A stretch of 37,796 nucleotides of DNA from Rubrivivax benzoatilyticus JA2 = ATCC BAA-35 (GTDB taxonomy: Bacteria > Pseudomonadota > Gammaproteobacteria > Burkholderiales > Burkholderiaceae_C): contig NZ_AEWG01000002.1 of assembly GCF_000190375.1 (NCBI RefSeq), positions 1 to 37,796 of the forward strand. Reading direction: 5' to 3'. The position numbers and the translations under genes are program-made. A model generated the notes under the pieces. It did no database searches, had not been told where the DNA came from, and worked only from the letters and a program-made list of their open reading frames with translations. How positions within the stretch are numbered: position 1 is the first letter of the stretch; each line of letters begins with the position of its first letter. Below are positions 1 to 9,027 of the stretch, one piece after another.

Positions 1-158
1 AGCGTGCGCACGAAGGCGACGTCCAGGCGCCGCGGCACGCCGGCGCCGGCGTCGACGAGCCCGGCCTGCAGCAGCGCATCGGCCAGCCCCAGGTGCACGG
101 CGACGAGCGCCAGCGCCAGCACCGCCAGCGCCGCCCGTCGCCGCGTGCGACGCTCCAT
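1..158 (-). CDS. N-terminal fragment of an exported or membrane-anchored protein (possibly DUF3108)
   Basis: Only the first 52 codons are in the window; the gene runs off the left edge. The ATG (complement of 156-158) overlaps the stop of the M61 peptidase as ATGA, so the two are translationally coupled and this is the last visible gene of the minus-strand run. The start is a basic cluster (MERRTRRR) followed by a hydrophobic Ala/Leu/Val stretch at about residues 9-26, typical of a signal anchor or signal peptide. It then continues through a Gly/Ala turn to RLDVAFVRT. In Burkholderiales a DUF3108 protein with this kind of start often follows the M61 gene; that identity is inference, because the conserved domain lies outside the window. 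Confidence 0.6.
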   Translation of the reverse strand, partial: MERRTRRRAALAVLALALVAVHLGLADALLQAGLVDAGAGVPRRLDVAFVRT

Positions 159-1873
159 CAGAGGCCCAGCCAGTCCTTGCGGCGGGACTGCGCCAGCGCC
201 GACGCGGCGCCCTCGACGGCCAGGCCCACCGCCGGCGAGGCGGCGGCGCCGGGGCGGACCACCAGCGGCTGCAGGCGCTGGTCGCGCGCGACCAGCAGCT
301 CGAACGGCGCGCCGGCCGGCAGCCACTGCAGCGCGTCCTCGAGCCGGCGCAGCCGCCAGCCGTCGACGGCCAGCAGCTCGTCGCCGGGCGCGACGCCGGC
401 GGCTTCGGCCGCACTGCCACGCAGCACCTGGCGCACCACCGAACCCGCGGCGCCTTCGCTCAGCCGCAGGCCCAGGCGCTGCGCCAGCGAGCCGGCACCG
501 AGTTGTGTCGTGACGCCGAAGCCGGCCAGCGCCTCGGCCACCGGCAGCTCGCCGGTGCCGTGCACCCACTCGGCCAGTTCCTCGGCAAGGCCGGGCACGC
601 CGTCGGCCAGCGCAGCCACCAGGTCGGCTTCGTCGACCGGGCGCTCGGCGTGGCGCTTCCACAGCCGGCGCATCGCCTCGTCCAGCGAACTGCCGGCGGC
701 ACGCCGGCGCAGGTCGACGAGCAGCGCGACCAGCGCGCCCTTGGCGTAGTAGCTGACGGTGGCGTTGGGCGTGTTCTCGTCGGCGCGGTAGTAACGCGTC
801 CAGGCGTCGGCCGCGGCCTGGGCGACGCTCTGCACGCGCCGGCCCGGCGTGGCCAGCACGCCGGCGAGCTGCTTGCCGAGCAGCGCCAGGTAGCGCTCGC
901 GCGTCACGAGCCCGGTGCGCAGCAGCGACAGGTCGTCGTAGTAGGACGTGAAGCCCTCGAAGAACCACAGCAGCGAGGTCGGTGCCTCGCGCCCGAGGTC
1001 GGCGCCGACCAGCGAGCGCGGGCGCAGCCGCTTGACGTTCCAGGTGTGGAAGTACTCGTGGCTGAACAGGCCCAGCAGGCCGACGTAGGCCTCGCCGGGT
1101 TCGGCCTCGCCGCGGCGCGGCAGGTCGCGGCGCGAGGCGATCAGCGCCGTGCTGGCGCGGTGCTCCAGGCCGCCGTAGGCGTCGTCGGCGGCGTGCAGCA
1201 GGAACAGGTAACGCGAGAACGGCGGCTTGCCGCGCGCGCCGTGCCAGAAGCGGATCTGCCAGCGGCAGATGCGCTCGACGTCGGCCAGCAGGCGCTCGCC
1301 GTCGAAGCTCGGCCAGGCGCCGTCGACGGCGATCTCGTGCTCCGCCCCGGCGACCTCGAAACGCCCGCGCCAGAAGCGGCCGAAGGCGAACGGGTGGTCG
1401 ATGGCCTCGTCGTAGTCGGCGGCCTGCCAGCGCCGCCGGCCGGCGGCGGGCATCGCGGTGGCGACTTCCCAGCCCGAGGGCAGCGGGCCGAGCTCGATGA
1501 CGTGCGGCTCGTGCTCGCGGCCTTCGGCGCGCAGCAGCCCGCTGGTGCCGTTGAAGAAGCCGCGTGTGCCGTCGAGGAAGGCGCCGCGCACCGACGGGTC
1601 GTTGGCGTAGACGGTGGCGGTGACGACCAGCGCCTCGGCGCCGTCGCAGCGCGCCAGCCAGCTCGTCTTGTCCAGCGCTTCCAGTGCGACGGCACAGTCG
1701 CCCTGCTTCGCCTCCAGCCCGACCAGGTGGCGCGCGAAGTCGCGGATCATGTAGCTGCCCGGGATCCACGCCGGCAGCGCCAGCCGCTGCGCCGCCGCCG
1801 GCCGCGGCAGCGTCAGCGTGACGCGGAACAGGTGGGCGTGGAGGTCGGCGAACTCGATGCGGTAACGCGGCAT
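158..1873 (-). CDS. M61 family (glycyl aminopeptidase-like) metallopeptidase with PDZ domain
   Basis: 571 residues. The zinc-site motif HEYFH is at residues 272-276 (HExxH), within the family signature SHEYFHTWNVKRLRP. The downstream WFFEGFTSYY supplies the probable third zinc ligand, Glu306. The N-terminal 180 or so residues form the beta-rich M61 N-domain (WIPGSYMIRDFARH near residue 40). A PDZ-like segment lies at about residues 450-540 (GSAAEAAGVAPGDELLAVDG). No signal peptide is evident, so it is probably cytoplasmic. M61 enzymes are peptidases that prefer N-terminal Gly/Ala; the true substrate here is unknown. The start lies 1 bp after the DUF3429 stop, and the stop overlaps the next gene by 4 bp, so it is part of one operon. 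Confidence 0.93.
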   Translation of the reverse strand: MPRYRIEFADLHAHLFRVTLTLPRPAAAQRLALPAWIPGSYMIRDFARHLVGLEAKQGDCAVALEALDKTSWLARCDGAEALVVTATVYANDPSVRGAFLDGTRGFFNGTSGLLRAEGREHEPHVIELGPLPSGWEVATAMPAAGRRRWQAADYDEAIDHPFAFGRFWRGRFEVAGAEHEIAVDGAWPSFDGERLLADVERICRWQIRFWHGARGKPPFSRYLFLLHAADDAYGGLEHRASTALIASRRDLPRRGEAEPGEAYVGLLGLFSHEYFHTWNVKRLRPRSLVGADLGREAPTSLLWFFEGFTSYYDDLSLLRTGLVTRERYLALLGKQLAGVLATPGRRVQSVAQAAADAWTRYYRADENTPNATVSYYAKGALVALLVDLRRRAAGSSLDEAMRRLWKRHAERPVDEADLVAALADGVPGLAEELAEWVHGTGELPVAEALAGFGVTTQLGAGSLAQRLGLRLSEGAAGSVVRQVLRGSAAEAAGVAPGDELLAVDGWRLRRLEDALQWLPAGAPFELLVARDQRLQPLVVRPGAAASPAVGLAVEGAASALAQSRRKDWLGL

Positions 1874-1874
1874 T

Positions 1875-2309
1875 TCAGCTCCCGGCTCCGGCGGCGCCGA
1901 GGAAGCAGCTGAGCGACGCGACGGCGCTCAGGCGGAAGCGCAGCGTCAGCCAGTGGCCCATGCCGTGGCGCGGGTAGACGCCGCGGTCGACGAGGTAGCA
2001 GACGACGAGCATCACGCCGAGCACGACCAGCCCGGCGTTGGCCGGCATCATCACGCCGGCCCAGGCGACCAGCGGCGGCACGACGCCGTTGACGAACAGC
2101 CGGCCCTCGGGCTGGGCTTCGCGGAAACCGATGCCCCAGTGGATGCCGCCAAGGAAGGACACGACGGTGGCGGCGTACGCGGCCAGCGCCAGCGTCGCGT
2201 AGGGCAGCACGTCGGGATGCACCAGCCAGACCAGGGCGGCGCCGAGCACGAACGGCAGCAGCCCGGCATAACCGAGCCGCAGCGCGGCAGGAGACAGCGT
2301 GGGAGTCAT
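1875..2309 (-). CDS. DUF3429 family small integral membrane protein
   Basis: 144 residues with about four or five hydrophobic helices separated by short loops. The segment VSFLGGIHWGIGF in the second to third helix is the family hallmark. The chosen ATG (MTPTLSPAALRLGYAGLLPF) starts right before helix 1; upstream in-frame sequence is Arg-rich and not protein-like. The stop lies 1 bp before the M61 start, so the two are co-transcribed. The function of DUF3429 is unknown. A GACAAT hexamer lies 6 nt upstream of the ATG and no Shine-Dalgarno is visible, which would fit a leaderless or short-leader mRNA. Confidence 0.85.
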   Translation of the reverse strand: MTPTLSPAALRLGYAGLLPFVLGAALVWLVHPDVLPYATLALAAYAATVVSFLGGIHWGIGFREAQPEGRLFVNGVVPPLVAWAGVMMPANAGLVVLGVMLVVCYLVDRGVYPRHGMGHWLTLRFRLSAVASLSCFLGAAGAGS

Positions 2310-2315
2310 GCGGCG

Positions 2316-2321
2316 ATTGTC
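2316..2321 (-). promoter_or_regulatory. Candidate -10 box (GACAAT) 6 nt before the DUF3429 start
   Basis: Read on the minus strand, GACAAT is followed by six bases and then the ATG. No -35 or Shine-Dalgarno is obvious. It is listed because the same arrangement recurs at several starts in this window; alone it is weak. Confidence 0.3.
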
Positions 2322-2398
2322 GCCGCGGCCGTTCAGCCCTGCTCTGGCCGCGCCAGCCGCCAGGCCCTTCGCGGGCAGCGGCCGGCCGGCGTGCGGCC

Positions 2399-3130
2399 TC
2401 AGACCTTCTTCGACGCGGCGGCCAGCAGCTTCTCGACCTGGTCGATCGGGATCGCCCCCGGCTTGCGCGTGCCGTCCTCGAAGACGACCGCCGGCGTGCC
2501 GTTGATGCGGTGGCGCTGGCCGAGCGCGACGTTGCGCGCCAGCGCACCGGCGTCGCAGGCGCCCATCGCCTTGGGCGGCACGACACCGTCGAGCATCCAG
2601 GCGCGCCAGGTCTTGGCCGGATCCTTGTTGCACCAGATGTCGCGCGACTTGGCGCTGGAGTCCGGCCCCAGGATCGGCATCAGGAAGGCGTGGATCGTCA
2701 GGTCCTTCACGCCGGCGAGGTCACGCTCGAAACGTTTGCAGTAGCCGCAGTTCGGGTCGACGAAGACCGCGACCTGGCGCTTGCCGCTGCCCTGGCGCAG
2801 CGTGATCGCGTCCTTGAACGGCAGCTTGGCGAAGTCGATCGCCGTCAGCTGGTCCAGCCGGGCCTCGGTGAGGTTGGTCAGCGTCTTGGTGTCGAGGATC
2901 GAGCCCTGGACGATGAACTCGGCCTTGGCGTCGACGTACAGGATCTCGCTGCCGCCGTAGCGCACCTCGTAGAGGCCGGCGATCGGCGCCGGGCGCACCT
3001 CGTCGATCCTGGGCATGCTGGGCAGGCGCTCGGCGAGCGCCTTGCGGATCGCGGCTTCCTGCGCCGCGGCGCTGCCGCAGGCGAGCACGGCGGCGGCAGC
3101 CAGGGCCAGCCGCGCGGTCGTCGTCTTCAT
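2399..3130 (-). CDS. dsbC: Thiol:disulfide isomerase DsbC
   Basis: 243 residues with a cleavable signal peptide (MKTTTARLALAAAAVLACGSAAAQ). The N-terminal dimerisation domain spans about residues 25-85. The thioredoxin-fold domain follows, with active-site motif C128-G-Y-C131 and the cis-proline loop GTPAVVF near residue 215. Two further cysteines (WCNKDP and GACDAG) match the structural disulfide of DsbC. The enzyme shuffles wrong disulfides in the periplasm and is kept reduced by DsbD. The ATG overlaps the stop of the flavin monooxygenase by 4 bp, so translation is coupled. Length and motif order fit the family well. Confidence 0.96.
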   Translation of the reverse strand: MKTTTARLALAAAAVLACGSAAAQEAAIRKALAERLPSMPRIDEVRPAPIAGLYEVRYGGSEILYVDAKAEFIVQGSILDTKTLTNLTEARLDQLTAIDFAKLPFKDAITLRQGSGKRQVAVFVDPNCGYCKRFERDLAGVKDLTIHAFLMPILGPDSSAKSRDIWCNKDPAKTWRAWMLDGVVPPKAMGACDAGALARNVALGQRHRINGTPAVVFEDGTRKPGAIPIDQVEKLLAAASKKV

Positions 3131-4269
3131 CGGGGTTCCTTCGAAACGGCGGGGGGACGGTCCAGCGCACGCTCCGTCAGGAAACGCTTGAGCGGCGGCA
3201 GACGGTTCACCAGATCCAGACCCCGGTTGCGAAGTTCCCTGAGCAGCGGCTCCTCGCTCGCGAACAGATGCAGCAGCGCGTCGGTGAGCTGGCCCATCGC
3301 GCGTGTCGGCAGCTCGCGTTCACGCGCGTAGCGGCGCAGCAGCTTCTCGTCGCCGAGCGCCCGCCAGGGTTCGCGCCCGGCAACCGCCGCCGACAGCGCG
3401 GCGACGTCCGCCAGGCCGAGGTTGAGCCCCTGGCCGGCCAGCGGATGCACGACGTGGGCGGCGTCGCCGACCAGCACCCAGCCCGGGCCGCACAGGCGTT
3501 CGGCGCGGCCGAAAGCGAGCGGGAAGTCGGCGCGCGCACCGGCGAGGCGCAGCATGCCGGCGGTGCCGCCGGTGGCTTCGGCCAGCGCGGCCTCGAAACC
3601 GGCGTCGTCCAGCGCCATCAGCGCGGCGGCACGCGCTTCGGGCACCGACCAGACCAGGCCGTAACCGTGGCCGGCGCGCGGCCGGTCGAACGGCAGCAGC
3701 GCCAGGATGTCGGGCGAACGGAACCACTGGCGCGCCAAGCCGGCGTGCGCCTGATCGGCCTCCAGCCGGGCGCAGACCGCGCGCTGGCCGTAGGGATGCA
3801 GCGCCATCTTCACGCCCAGGCGCTCGCGTGTCGGCGAGGCCTTGCCTTCGGCGAGCACGACGAGCTCGGCCGGCACCTCGTTCGTCACACGCTCCAGGTG
3901 CGGCGCGAAGCGTGCAGCGGTGCCCAGCGCGTGTTCGAGCTCGGCGGCGTCGACGATCCAGGCCAGCGCGTCGGCGCCTTGCGACCAGGCGGAGAAATCG
4001 AGTGCATTGCCCGCCACGTCGCCTTCGATGCGCATGTCGTGCACCGGCGTGCGCGCGTCGGGCGGCAGCGCATCCCAGACCCGCAGCGACTGCAGCAGCG
4101 CGACCGAGGCGGCGTTCAGCGCATAGGTGCGGATGTCGGCGCGGCCGGCCGGCGCGACCGGCGGCGAGCTGCCGAGCAGCGCGACACGCAGGCCCTGGCG
4201 GGCAAGAGACAAGGCACCGGCCAGCCCCACGGCGCCGGCGCCACGGACGAGGACGTCGCAGGAGGCCAT
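3127..4269 (-). CDS. UbiH/UbiF/COQ6-family FAD-dependent hydroxylase
   Basis: 380 residues, usual length for ubiquinone-ring hydroxylases. The N-terminal dinucleotide fold is LVRGAGAVGLAG (G10, G12, G15). The second FAD/NADPH signature, VLVGDAAHVVHPLAGQGLN, has the FAD-ribityl Asp at residue 269. The UbiH-like segment DIRTYALNAASVALLQ is near residue 45. These enzymes add oxygen to the aromatic ring of ubiquinone precursors at the membrane. Which carbon is modified cannot be told from sequence because betaproteobacteria use several paralogues. It overlaps dsbC by 4 bp. A TACAAT hexamer lies 7 nt before the ATG and no Shine-Dalgarno is visible. Confidence 0.92.
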   Translation of the reverse strand: MASCDVLVRGAGAVGLAGALSLARQGLRVALLGSSPPVAPAGRADIRTYALNAASVALLQSLRVWDALPPDARTPVHDMRIEGDVAGNALDFSAWSQGADALAWIVDAAELEHALGTAARFAPHLERVTNEVPAELVVLAEGKASPTRERLGVKMALHPYGQRAVCARLEADQAHAGLARQWFRSPDILALLPFDRPRAGHGYGLVWSVPEARAAALMALDDAGFEAALAEATGGTAGMLRLAGARADFPLAFGRAERLCGPGWVLVGDAAHVVHPLAGQGLNLGLADVAALSAAVAGREPWRALGDEKLLRRYARERELPTRAMGQLTDALLHLFASEEPLLRELRNRGLDLVNRLPPLKRFLTERALDRPPAVSKEPR

Positions 4270-4276
4270 GCGGCGG

Positions 4277-4282
4277 ATTGTA
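4277..4282 (-). promoter_or_regulatory. Candidate -10 box (TACAAT) 7 nt before the hydroxylase start
   Basis: On the minus strand TACAAT matches the sigma-70 -10 consensus at five of six positions and is followed by seven bases and the ATG. Transcription from it would begin at or next to the start codon, giving a leaderless mRNA. No clear -35 is seen in the GC-rich sequence upstream. Confidence 0.4.
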
Positions 4283-4332
4283 GGGAGCGGGCCGCGCGCG
4301 CCGGGTCGACGCCGCGCAAGCCCGCGACGGCG

Positions 4333-5175
4333 TCACAGCTCGATCAGCCGCGTCGGCTCGGGCGCCGCGCCGTGGTTCAGCGGCCCGCTGCCGGCGCCGG
4401 TGCGCACCGCCGCGCCGGCGGCCAGCGCCTGGCGCACGTAGGCGTGCGCGGACTGCACCGCGGCGTCCAGCGTGTCGCCCAAGGCCAGCCGTGCGGCGAT
4501 CGCCGACGACAGCGTGCAGCCGGTGCCATGCGTGTTGGCGCTGGCGATGCGCGGCGCGCGCAGCCAGCGCCGGCCGCCGGCGCGCGTGGCCAGCAGGTCG
4601 GCGACCTCGTCGCCCGGCAGATGGCCGCCCTTGAGCAGCACCGCCGGCGCGCCGCGCGCCAGCAGCTCGTCGGCGGCCGCCGCCATGCCGGCTTCGTCGT
4701 CCAGCCGGCGGCCGGTCAGGAACCCGGCTTCGTCGAGGTTGGGCGTGACCAGCGCGGCACGCGGGAAGAGCTCGGCGACCAGCGCCTGCACGGCGTCGTC
4801 CTGCAGCAGGCGCGAGCCGCTGGTCGAGATCATCACCGGGTCCAGCACCACCGGCGCCAGGTGGTGGGCGTCGAGCGCGTCGGCGACGGCGTGCACGATC
4901 TCCGGCGCGTGCAGCATGCCGATCTTCACCGCGTCGGCGCCGATGTCCTCGGCGACGGCGTCGATCTGGGCACGCAGCATCGCCGGCGGCACGCCGTGGA
5001 TCGCACGCACGCCCCGCGTGTTCTGCGCCGTCAGCGCGGTGATCGCCGTCATGCCGTAGGCGCCGAGCGCGGCGACGGCCTTCAGGTCGGCCTGGATGCC
5101 GGCACCGCCGCCGCTGTCCGAGCCGGCGATGATCAGCACCCGCGCGTAGCGGTGGGTGAAGGGCGGCGGCATCAT
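4333..5175 (-). CDS. thiD: Hydroxymethylpyrimidine (phosphomethylpyrimidine) kinase ThiD
   Basis: 280 residues of the ribokinase fold. The N-terminal signature VLIIAGSDSGGGAGIQADLK is followed by the HMP-contacting GAYGMTAITALTAQNT. The substrate/ATP part includes VLDPVMISTSG and the anion-hole motif HGTGCTLSSA with Cys220. It phosphorylates HMP and HMP-P to HMP-PP, the pyrimidine half of thiamin. The first of two adjacent ATG codons is chosen because it overlaps the thiE stop as ATGA. It is last in the thiM-thiE-thiD operon and so falls under the TPP riboswitch upstream of thiM. Confidence 0.96.
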   Translation of the reverse strand: MMPPPFTHRYARVLIIAGSDSGGGAGIQADLKAVAALGAYGMTAITALTAQNTRGVRAIHGVPPAMLRAQIDAVAEDIGADAVKIGMLHAPEIVHAVADALDAHHLAPVVLDPVMISTSGSRLLQDDAVQALVAELFPRAALVTPNLDEAGFLTGRRLDDEAGMAAAADELLARGAPAVLLKGGHLPGDEVADLLATRAGGRRWLRAPRIASANTHGTGCTLSSAIAARLALGDTLDAAVQSAHAYVRQALAAGAAVRTGAGSGPLNHGAAPEPTRLIEL

Positions 5176-5837
5176 CGTGCGCCCTCCCCGACCGCACGGG
5201 CCAGCTCGCGCGCCGCGGCCTCGGGGTCGGCGGCGGCGCAGATCGCGCTGACGACGGCAACGCTGTCGGCGCCGTGCGCAATGGCCAGCGCGGCATTGCC
5301 GGCGTGCAGGCCGCCGATCGCGACCAGCGGCAGCGCCGTCGCGTCGCGCGCCGCGCGCAGGCCGGCCAGCCCCCAGGGCGGCGCAGCGTCGGTCTTGGTC
5401 GCGGTCGCGAAGACCGGGCTGGTGCCCAGGTAGTCCAGCGGCAGCGATGCGGCGCGGCGCAGGTCGTCGAAGCTCTCGACCGACCAGCCGATGAAGACCT
5501 CGGGCGGCAGCAGCCGGCGCGCGTCCTCGACCGGCATGTCGCTCTGGCCCAGGTGCACGCCGTCGGCACCGCAGGCCAGCGCGACGTCGACGCGGTCGTT
5601 GACGACCAGCGGCACCCGCAGCGGCGCCAGCAGCGATTTCAGCGCCCGGGCGCGTTCGACGAAGGCGCGTGTGCCGAGCTGTTTCTCGCGCAGCTGCACG
5701 CAGCGCACGCCGCCCCGCACGGCGGCGGCGACGACCTGCTCCAGCGGCCGGCCGGCGCACAGCGCCTCGTCGGTGACCAGCATCAGCCGCAGCGCCTCGA
5801 CGCCCCAGCCCTGCATCGGCGTGCGGCGCTCAGTCAT
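5172..5837 (-). CDS. thiE: Thiamin-phosphate synthase ThiE
   Basis: 221 residues forming a TIM barrel. Conserved segments are CVQLREKQ (pyrophosphate/substrate site), [42 protein letters not shown] and [10 protein letters not shown]. It joins HMP-PP and hydroxyethylthiazole phosphate to make thiamin phosphate. The start at 5837 (MTERRTPM) is chosen because a purine-rich GAGGAT lies 6 nt upstream. A second ATG at 5816 is possible, but no ribosome-binding sequence precedes it. The start overlaps the thiM stop by 8 bp and the stop overlaps thiD by 4 bp. Confidence 0.95.
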   Translation of the reverse strand: MTERRTPMQGWGVEALRLMLVTDEALCAGRPLEQVVAAAVRGGVRCVQLREKQLGTRAFVERARALKSLLAPLRVPLVVNDRVDVALACGADGVHLGQSDMPVEDARRLLPPEVFIGWSVESFDDLRRAASLPLDYLGTSPVFATATKTDAAPPWGLAGLRAARDATALPLVAIGGLHAGNAALAIAHGADSVAVVSAICAAADPEAAARELARAVGEGAR

Positions 5838-6660
5838 CGACGATCCTCGCGCGGGCCAGGAAACCGGCTTCGTCGACGAGCTGCAGCGCGTCGACCAGCA
5901 GCGCGGCCATCGTGCCGACGCCGGCGCCACGGGCGCGCGCCTGCTCGGCGGCGATCTCGCCGGCCACGCCCATCAGCGCCGTGGCCGCGGCGGTGGCGCG
6001 CCAGGCGTCGGGCTGCACGGCGCAGAAGGCGCCGACCAGCGCCGTCAGCGAGCAGCCGACGCCGGTGATGCGTGTCATCCACTCGTGGCCGTTGTCCAGG
6101 CGCAGCACACGGCCGTCGGGCGCGACGACGTGGTCGACGGCGCCGCTGACGCAGACCACGGCGCCGTGGTTGGCCGCCAGCGCCAGCGCCGGCGCCAGCG
6201 CCGCCTCGGTGCCGGCGCTGCTGTCGACGCCGCGCGTGGCGACGGCCTCGCCGGCCAGGCTCATGATCTCCGAGGCGTTGCCGCGGATCGCCGTCGGCCG
6301 CCCGGCGGCCAGCAGCGCCGCCAGCGTGCGGTTGCGGTAGGCCGTGGCGCCGGCGCCCACCGGGTCCAGCGCCACCGGCACGCCGCGCGCGTTGGCGGCG
6401 CGCAGCGCGATCGTCATCGCCTCGACGGCATAGGCGTCGAGCGTGCCGATGTTGATGACCAGCGCCTGGGCGATGGCGACCATGTCCTCCAGCTCCTCGT
6501 GCGCCTGGGTCATCACCGGCGAGGCGCCGGCGGCCAGCAGCACGTTGGCGTTGAAGTTGGTCACCACCACGTTGGTGATGCTGTGCACGAGCGGGCGGCG
6601 CTCGCGCAGGGTCTGGATGTCGGCCCAGAGATCGCGGGCCTGGAGCGTGGTTCTTGCCAT
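5830..6660 (-). CDS. thiM: Hydroxyethylthiazole kinase ThiM
   Basis: 276 residues. Family features are [28 protein letters not shown] at the N-terminus, [22 protein letters not shown], and the catalytic GVGCSLTA with Cys203. The enzyme salvages the thiazole alcohol by phosphorylating it for ThiE. The ATG is preceded by AAGGAC about 4 nt upstream. It is the first gene of the thiM-thiE-thiD operon, directly below the TPP riboswitch. Salvage of thiazole and pyrimidine together is the visible purpose of the operon; de novo genes (thiC, thiG) are not in the window. Confidence 0.97.
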   Translation of the reverse strand: MARTTLQARDLWADIQTLRERRPLVHSITNVVVTNFNANVLLAAGASPVMTQAHEELEDMVAIAQALVINIGTLDAYAVEAMTIALRAANARGVPVALDPVGAGATAYRNRTLAALLAAGRPTAIRGNASEIMSLAGEAVATRGVDSSAGTEAALAPALALAANHGAVVCVSGAVDHVVAPDGRVLRLDNGHEWMTRITGVGCSLTALVGAFCAVQPDAWRATAAATALMGVAGEIAAEQARARGAGVGTMAALLVDALQLVDEAGFLARARIVDD

Positions 6661-6737
6661 GACGTCCTTGCAACGAAATGGCAGGTCGGCCGGCTCCGGA
6701 AACGGCGGCGCGGCAGCACGGCAGCGACGCGTCCGGA

Positions 6738-6836
6738 CTCGACTTCCCTGCGCGAGGATTACCTCAATCAGGTTCTAAGGGACTCTCTCAGCCGGCCTGG
6801 CCGTCGCACGACGGCCGGGCCAGCACCCCCAGCGAG
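6738..6836 (-). promoter_or_regulatory. TPP riboswitch (THI element)
   Basis: On the minus strand the conserved parts occur in order: GGGGGTGC, a variable hairpin (GGCCGTCG / CGACGGCC), GGCTGAGA, AACCTGAT, GGTAATCC and AGGGAAG. A closing P1 stem is formed by CTCG (6836-6833) with CGAG (6741-6738). About 77 nt separate it from the thiM ATG. The thiM Shine-Dalgarno AAGGAC lies in that stretch, so control could be by termination or by ribosome access; no clear terminator with a T-run is seen. It should repress the thi salvage genes when TPP is plentiful. Confidence 0.95.
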
Positions 6837-6923
6837 ACCGCGCACGGTGCGCGGCGACCGGCATTCTATAGAAGGCGCGGGCCGCGCACAATCGGCGTCC
6901 CACCCCGCCGTTCGGAGGCTCGT

Positions 6924-7775
6924 TTGAGCGATCTCGACTGCCGCGTCGCGCAGCTGTTCGTCCACCCCGTCAAGTCCTGCGCCGGCATCGCCTGCGACGA
7001 GGCCCTGCTCGTCGAGACCGGCCTCGACCTGGACCGCGCCTGGATGCTGGTCGACGAGACCGGCGCGATGCTCACCCAGCGCCAGCTGCCGCGTTTGGCG
7101 CTGGTCGCGACCACGCTGCGCGGCGACGAGCTGGTGCTGCGTGCGCCCGGCATGCTGGCGCTGCACCTGCCGGTCGACCAGGTCGGCGGCGCCACCCGCG
7201 CCCGCGTCTGGGACGACGAGGTCGCGGCTTACGACCTGGGCGCGCTGGCGGCGCAGTGGTTCGGCGACTTCCTCGGCAGCCCGGCGCGGCTGCTGCGTTT
7301 CGACCCCGAGCAGCGCCGGCTGTCCTCGCGCCGCTGGACCGGCGACATCGAGGCCGAGAACCAGTTCTCCGACGGCTTCCCGATCCTCGTCGCCTCCACC
7401 GCCTCGCTGGCCGAACTGAACGAGCGTCTGGCGGCACGCGGCCAGCCGCCGGTGGGCATCGAACGTTTCCGCCCCAACCTCGTGCTCGACGGCCTGCAGC
7501 CTTTCGACGAGGACCATCTCGACGAGATCGTCATCGAGGCCGACGGCGGCCCGGTGCGGCTGAAACTCGTCAAACCCTGCGTGCGCTGCTCGATCCCGAA
7601 CGTCGACCCGGCGACGGCCGAGACCGGCGCCGAGCCCGGCGCGACGCTGGCCGGTTTCCGCGCCGACGCGCGCATGGACGGCGGCATCACCTTCGGCATG
7701 AACGCGGTGATCGTCGAAGGTTTCGGCCGCACGCTGCGCCGCGGCCAGGCCGCCAGCGCAAGCTGGGCCTTCTGA
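6924..7775 (+). CDS. MOSC domain protein (YcbX-like, N-terminal MOSC beta-barrel)
   Basis: 283 residues. The start is a TTG at 6924 preceded by a strong GGAGG (6914-6918) at 5-nt spacing; the upstream in-frame sequence overlaps the riboswitch region and is not protein-like. The N-terminal half is the MOSC-N domain (LFVHPVKSCAG, RAWMLVDETGAMLTQRQLPRL). The C-terminal half is the MOSC domain, with PCVRCSIPN placing cysteines at residues 219 and 222; the family uses such a Cys to bind molybdenum cofactor. Relatives reduce N-hydroxylated substrates or move Moco-derived sulfur. It lacks the ferredoxin domain of E. coli YcbX. The exact reaction is unknown. Confidence 0.9.
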   Translation: MSDLDCRVAQLFVHPVKSCAGIACDEALLVETGLDLDRAWMLVDETGAMLTQRQLPRLALVATTLRGDELVLRAPGMLALHLPVDQVGGATRARVWDDEVAAYDLGALAAQWFGDFLGSPARLLRFDPEQRRLSSRRWTGDIEAENQFSDGFPILVASTASLAELNERLAARGQPPVGIERFRPNLVLDGLQPFDEDHLDEIVIEADGGPVRLKLVKPCVRCSIPNVDPATAETGAEPGATLAGFRADARMDGGITFGMNAVIVEGFGRTLRRGQAASASWAF

Positions 7776-7871
7776 ATCCGCACGGCGGGCGCCGGCTGTA
7801 GGAAAATCGCCGCCTTCGCGCCGGCGCCTGCCGCCGGCGCCCCGAACGCCTCCTTTCGCGAAAGCCCCTCC

Positions 7872-8966
<1,095 letters not shown>

Positions 8967-9015
8967 TCCCCACGACCATTTCCTGAGCGCCGCGACACGC
9001 GGCGCCGGGCGGCGG

Positions 9016-9021
9016 TAGAGT
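9016..9021 (+). promoter_or_regulatory. Candidate -10 box (TAGAGT) 6 nt before the hybrid kinase GTG
   Basis: TAGAGT fits TANNNT and lies six bases before the GTG start; no Shine-Dalgarno is visible. Same geometry as other candidate leaderless starts in the window. Confidence 0.3.
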
Positions 9022-9027
9022 GGGTCC

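Noticed and set aside
3268..5433. Plus-strand long frame opposite ubiH-like and thi genes
   Set aside because: Antisense shadow of recognised enzymes; low-complexity Arg/Gln/Ala protein.
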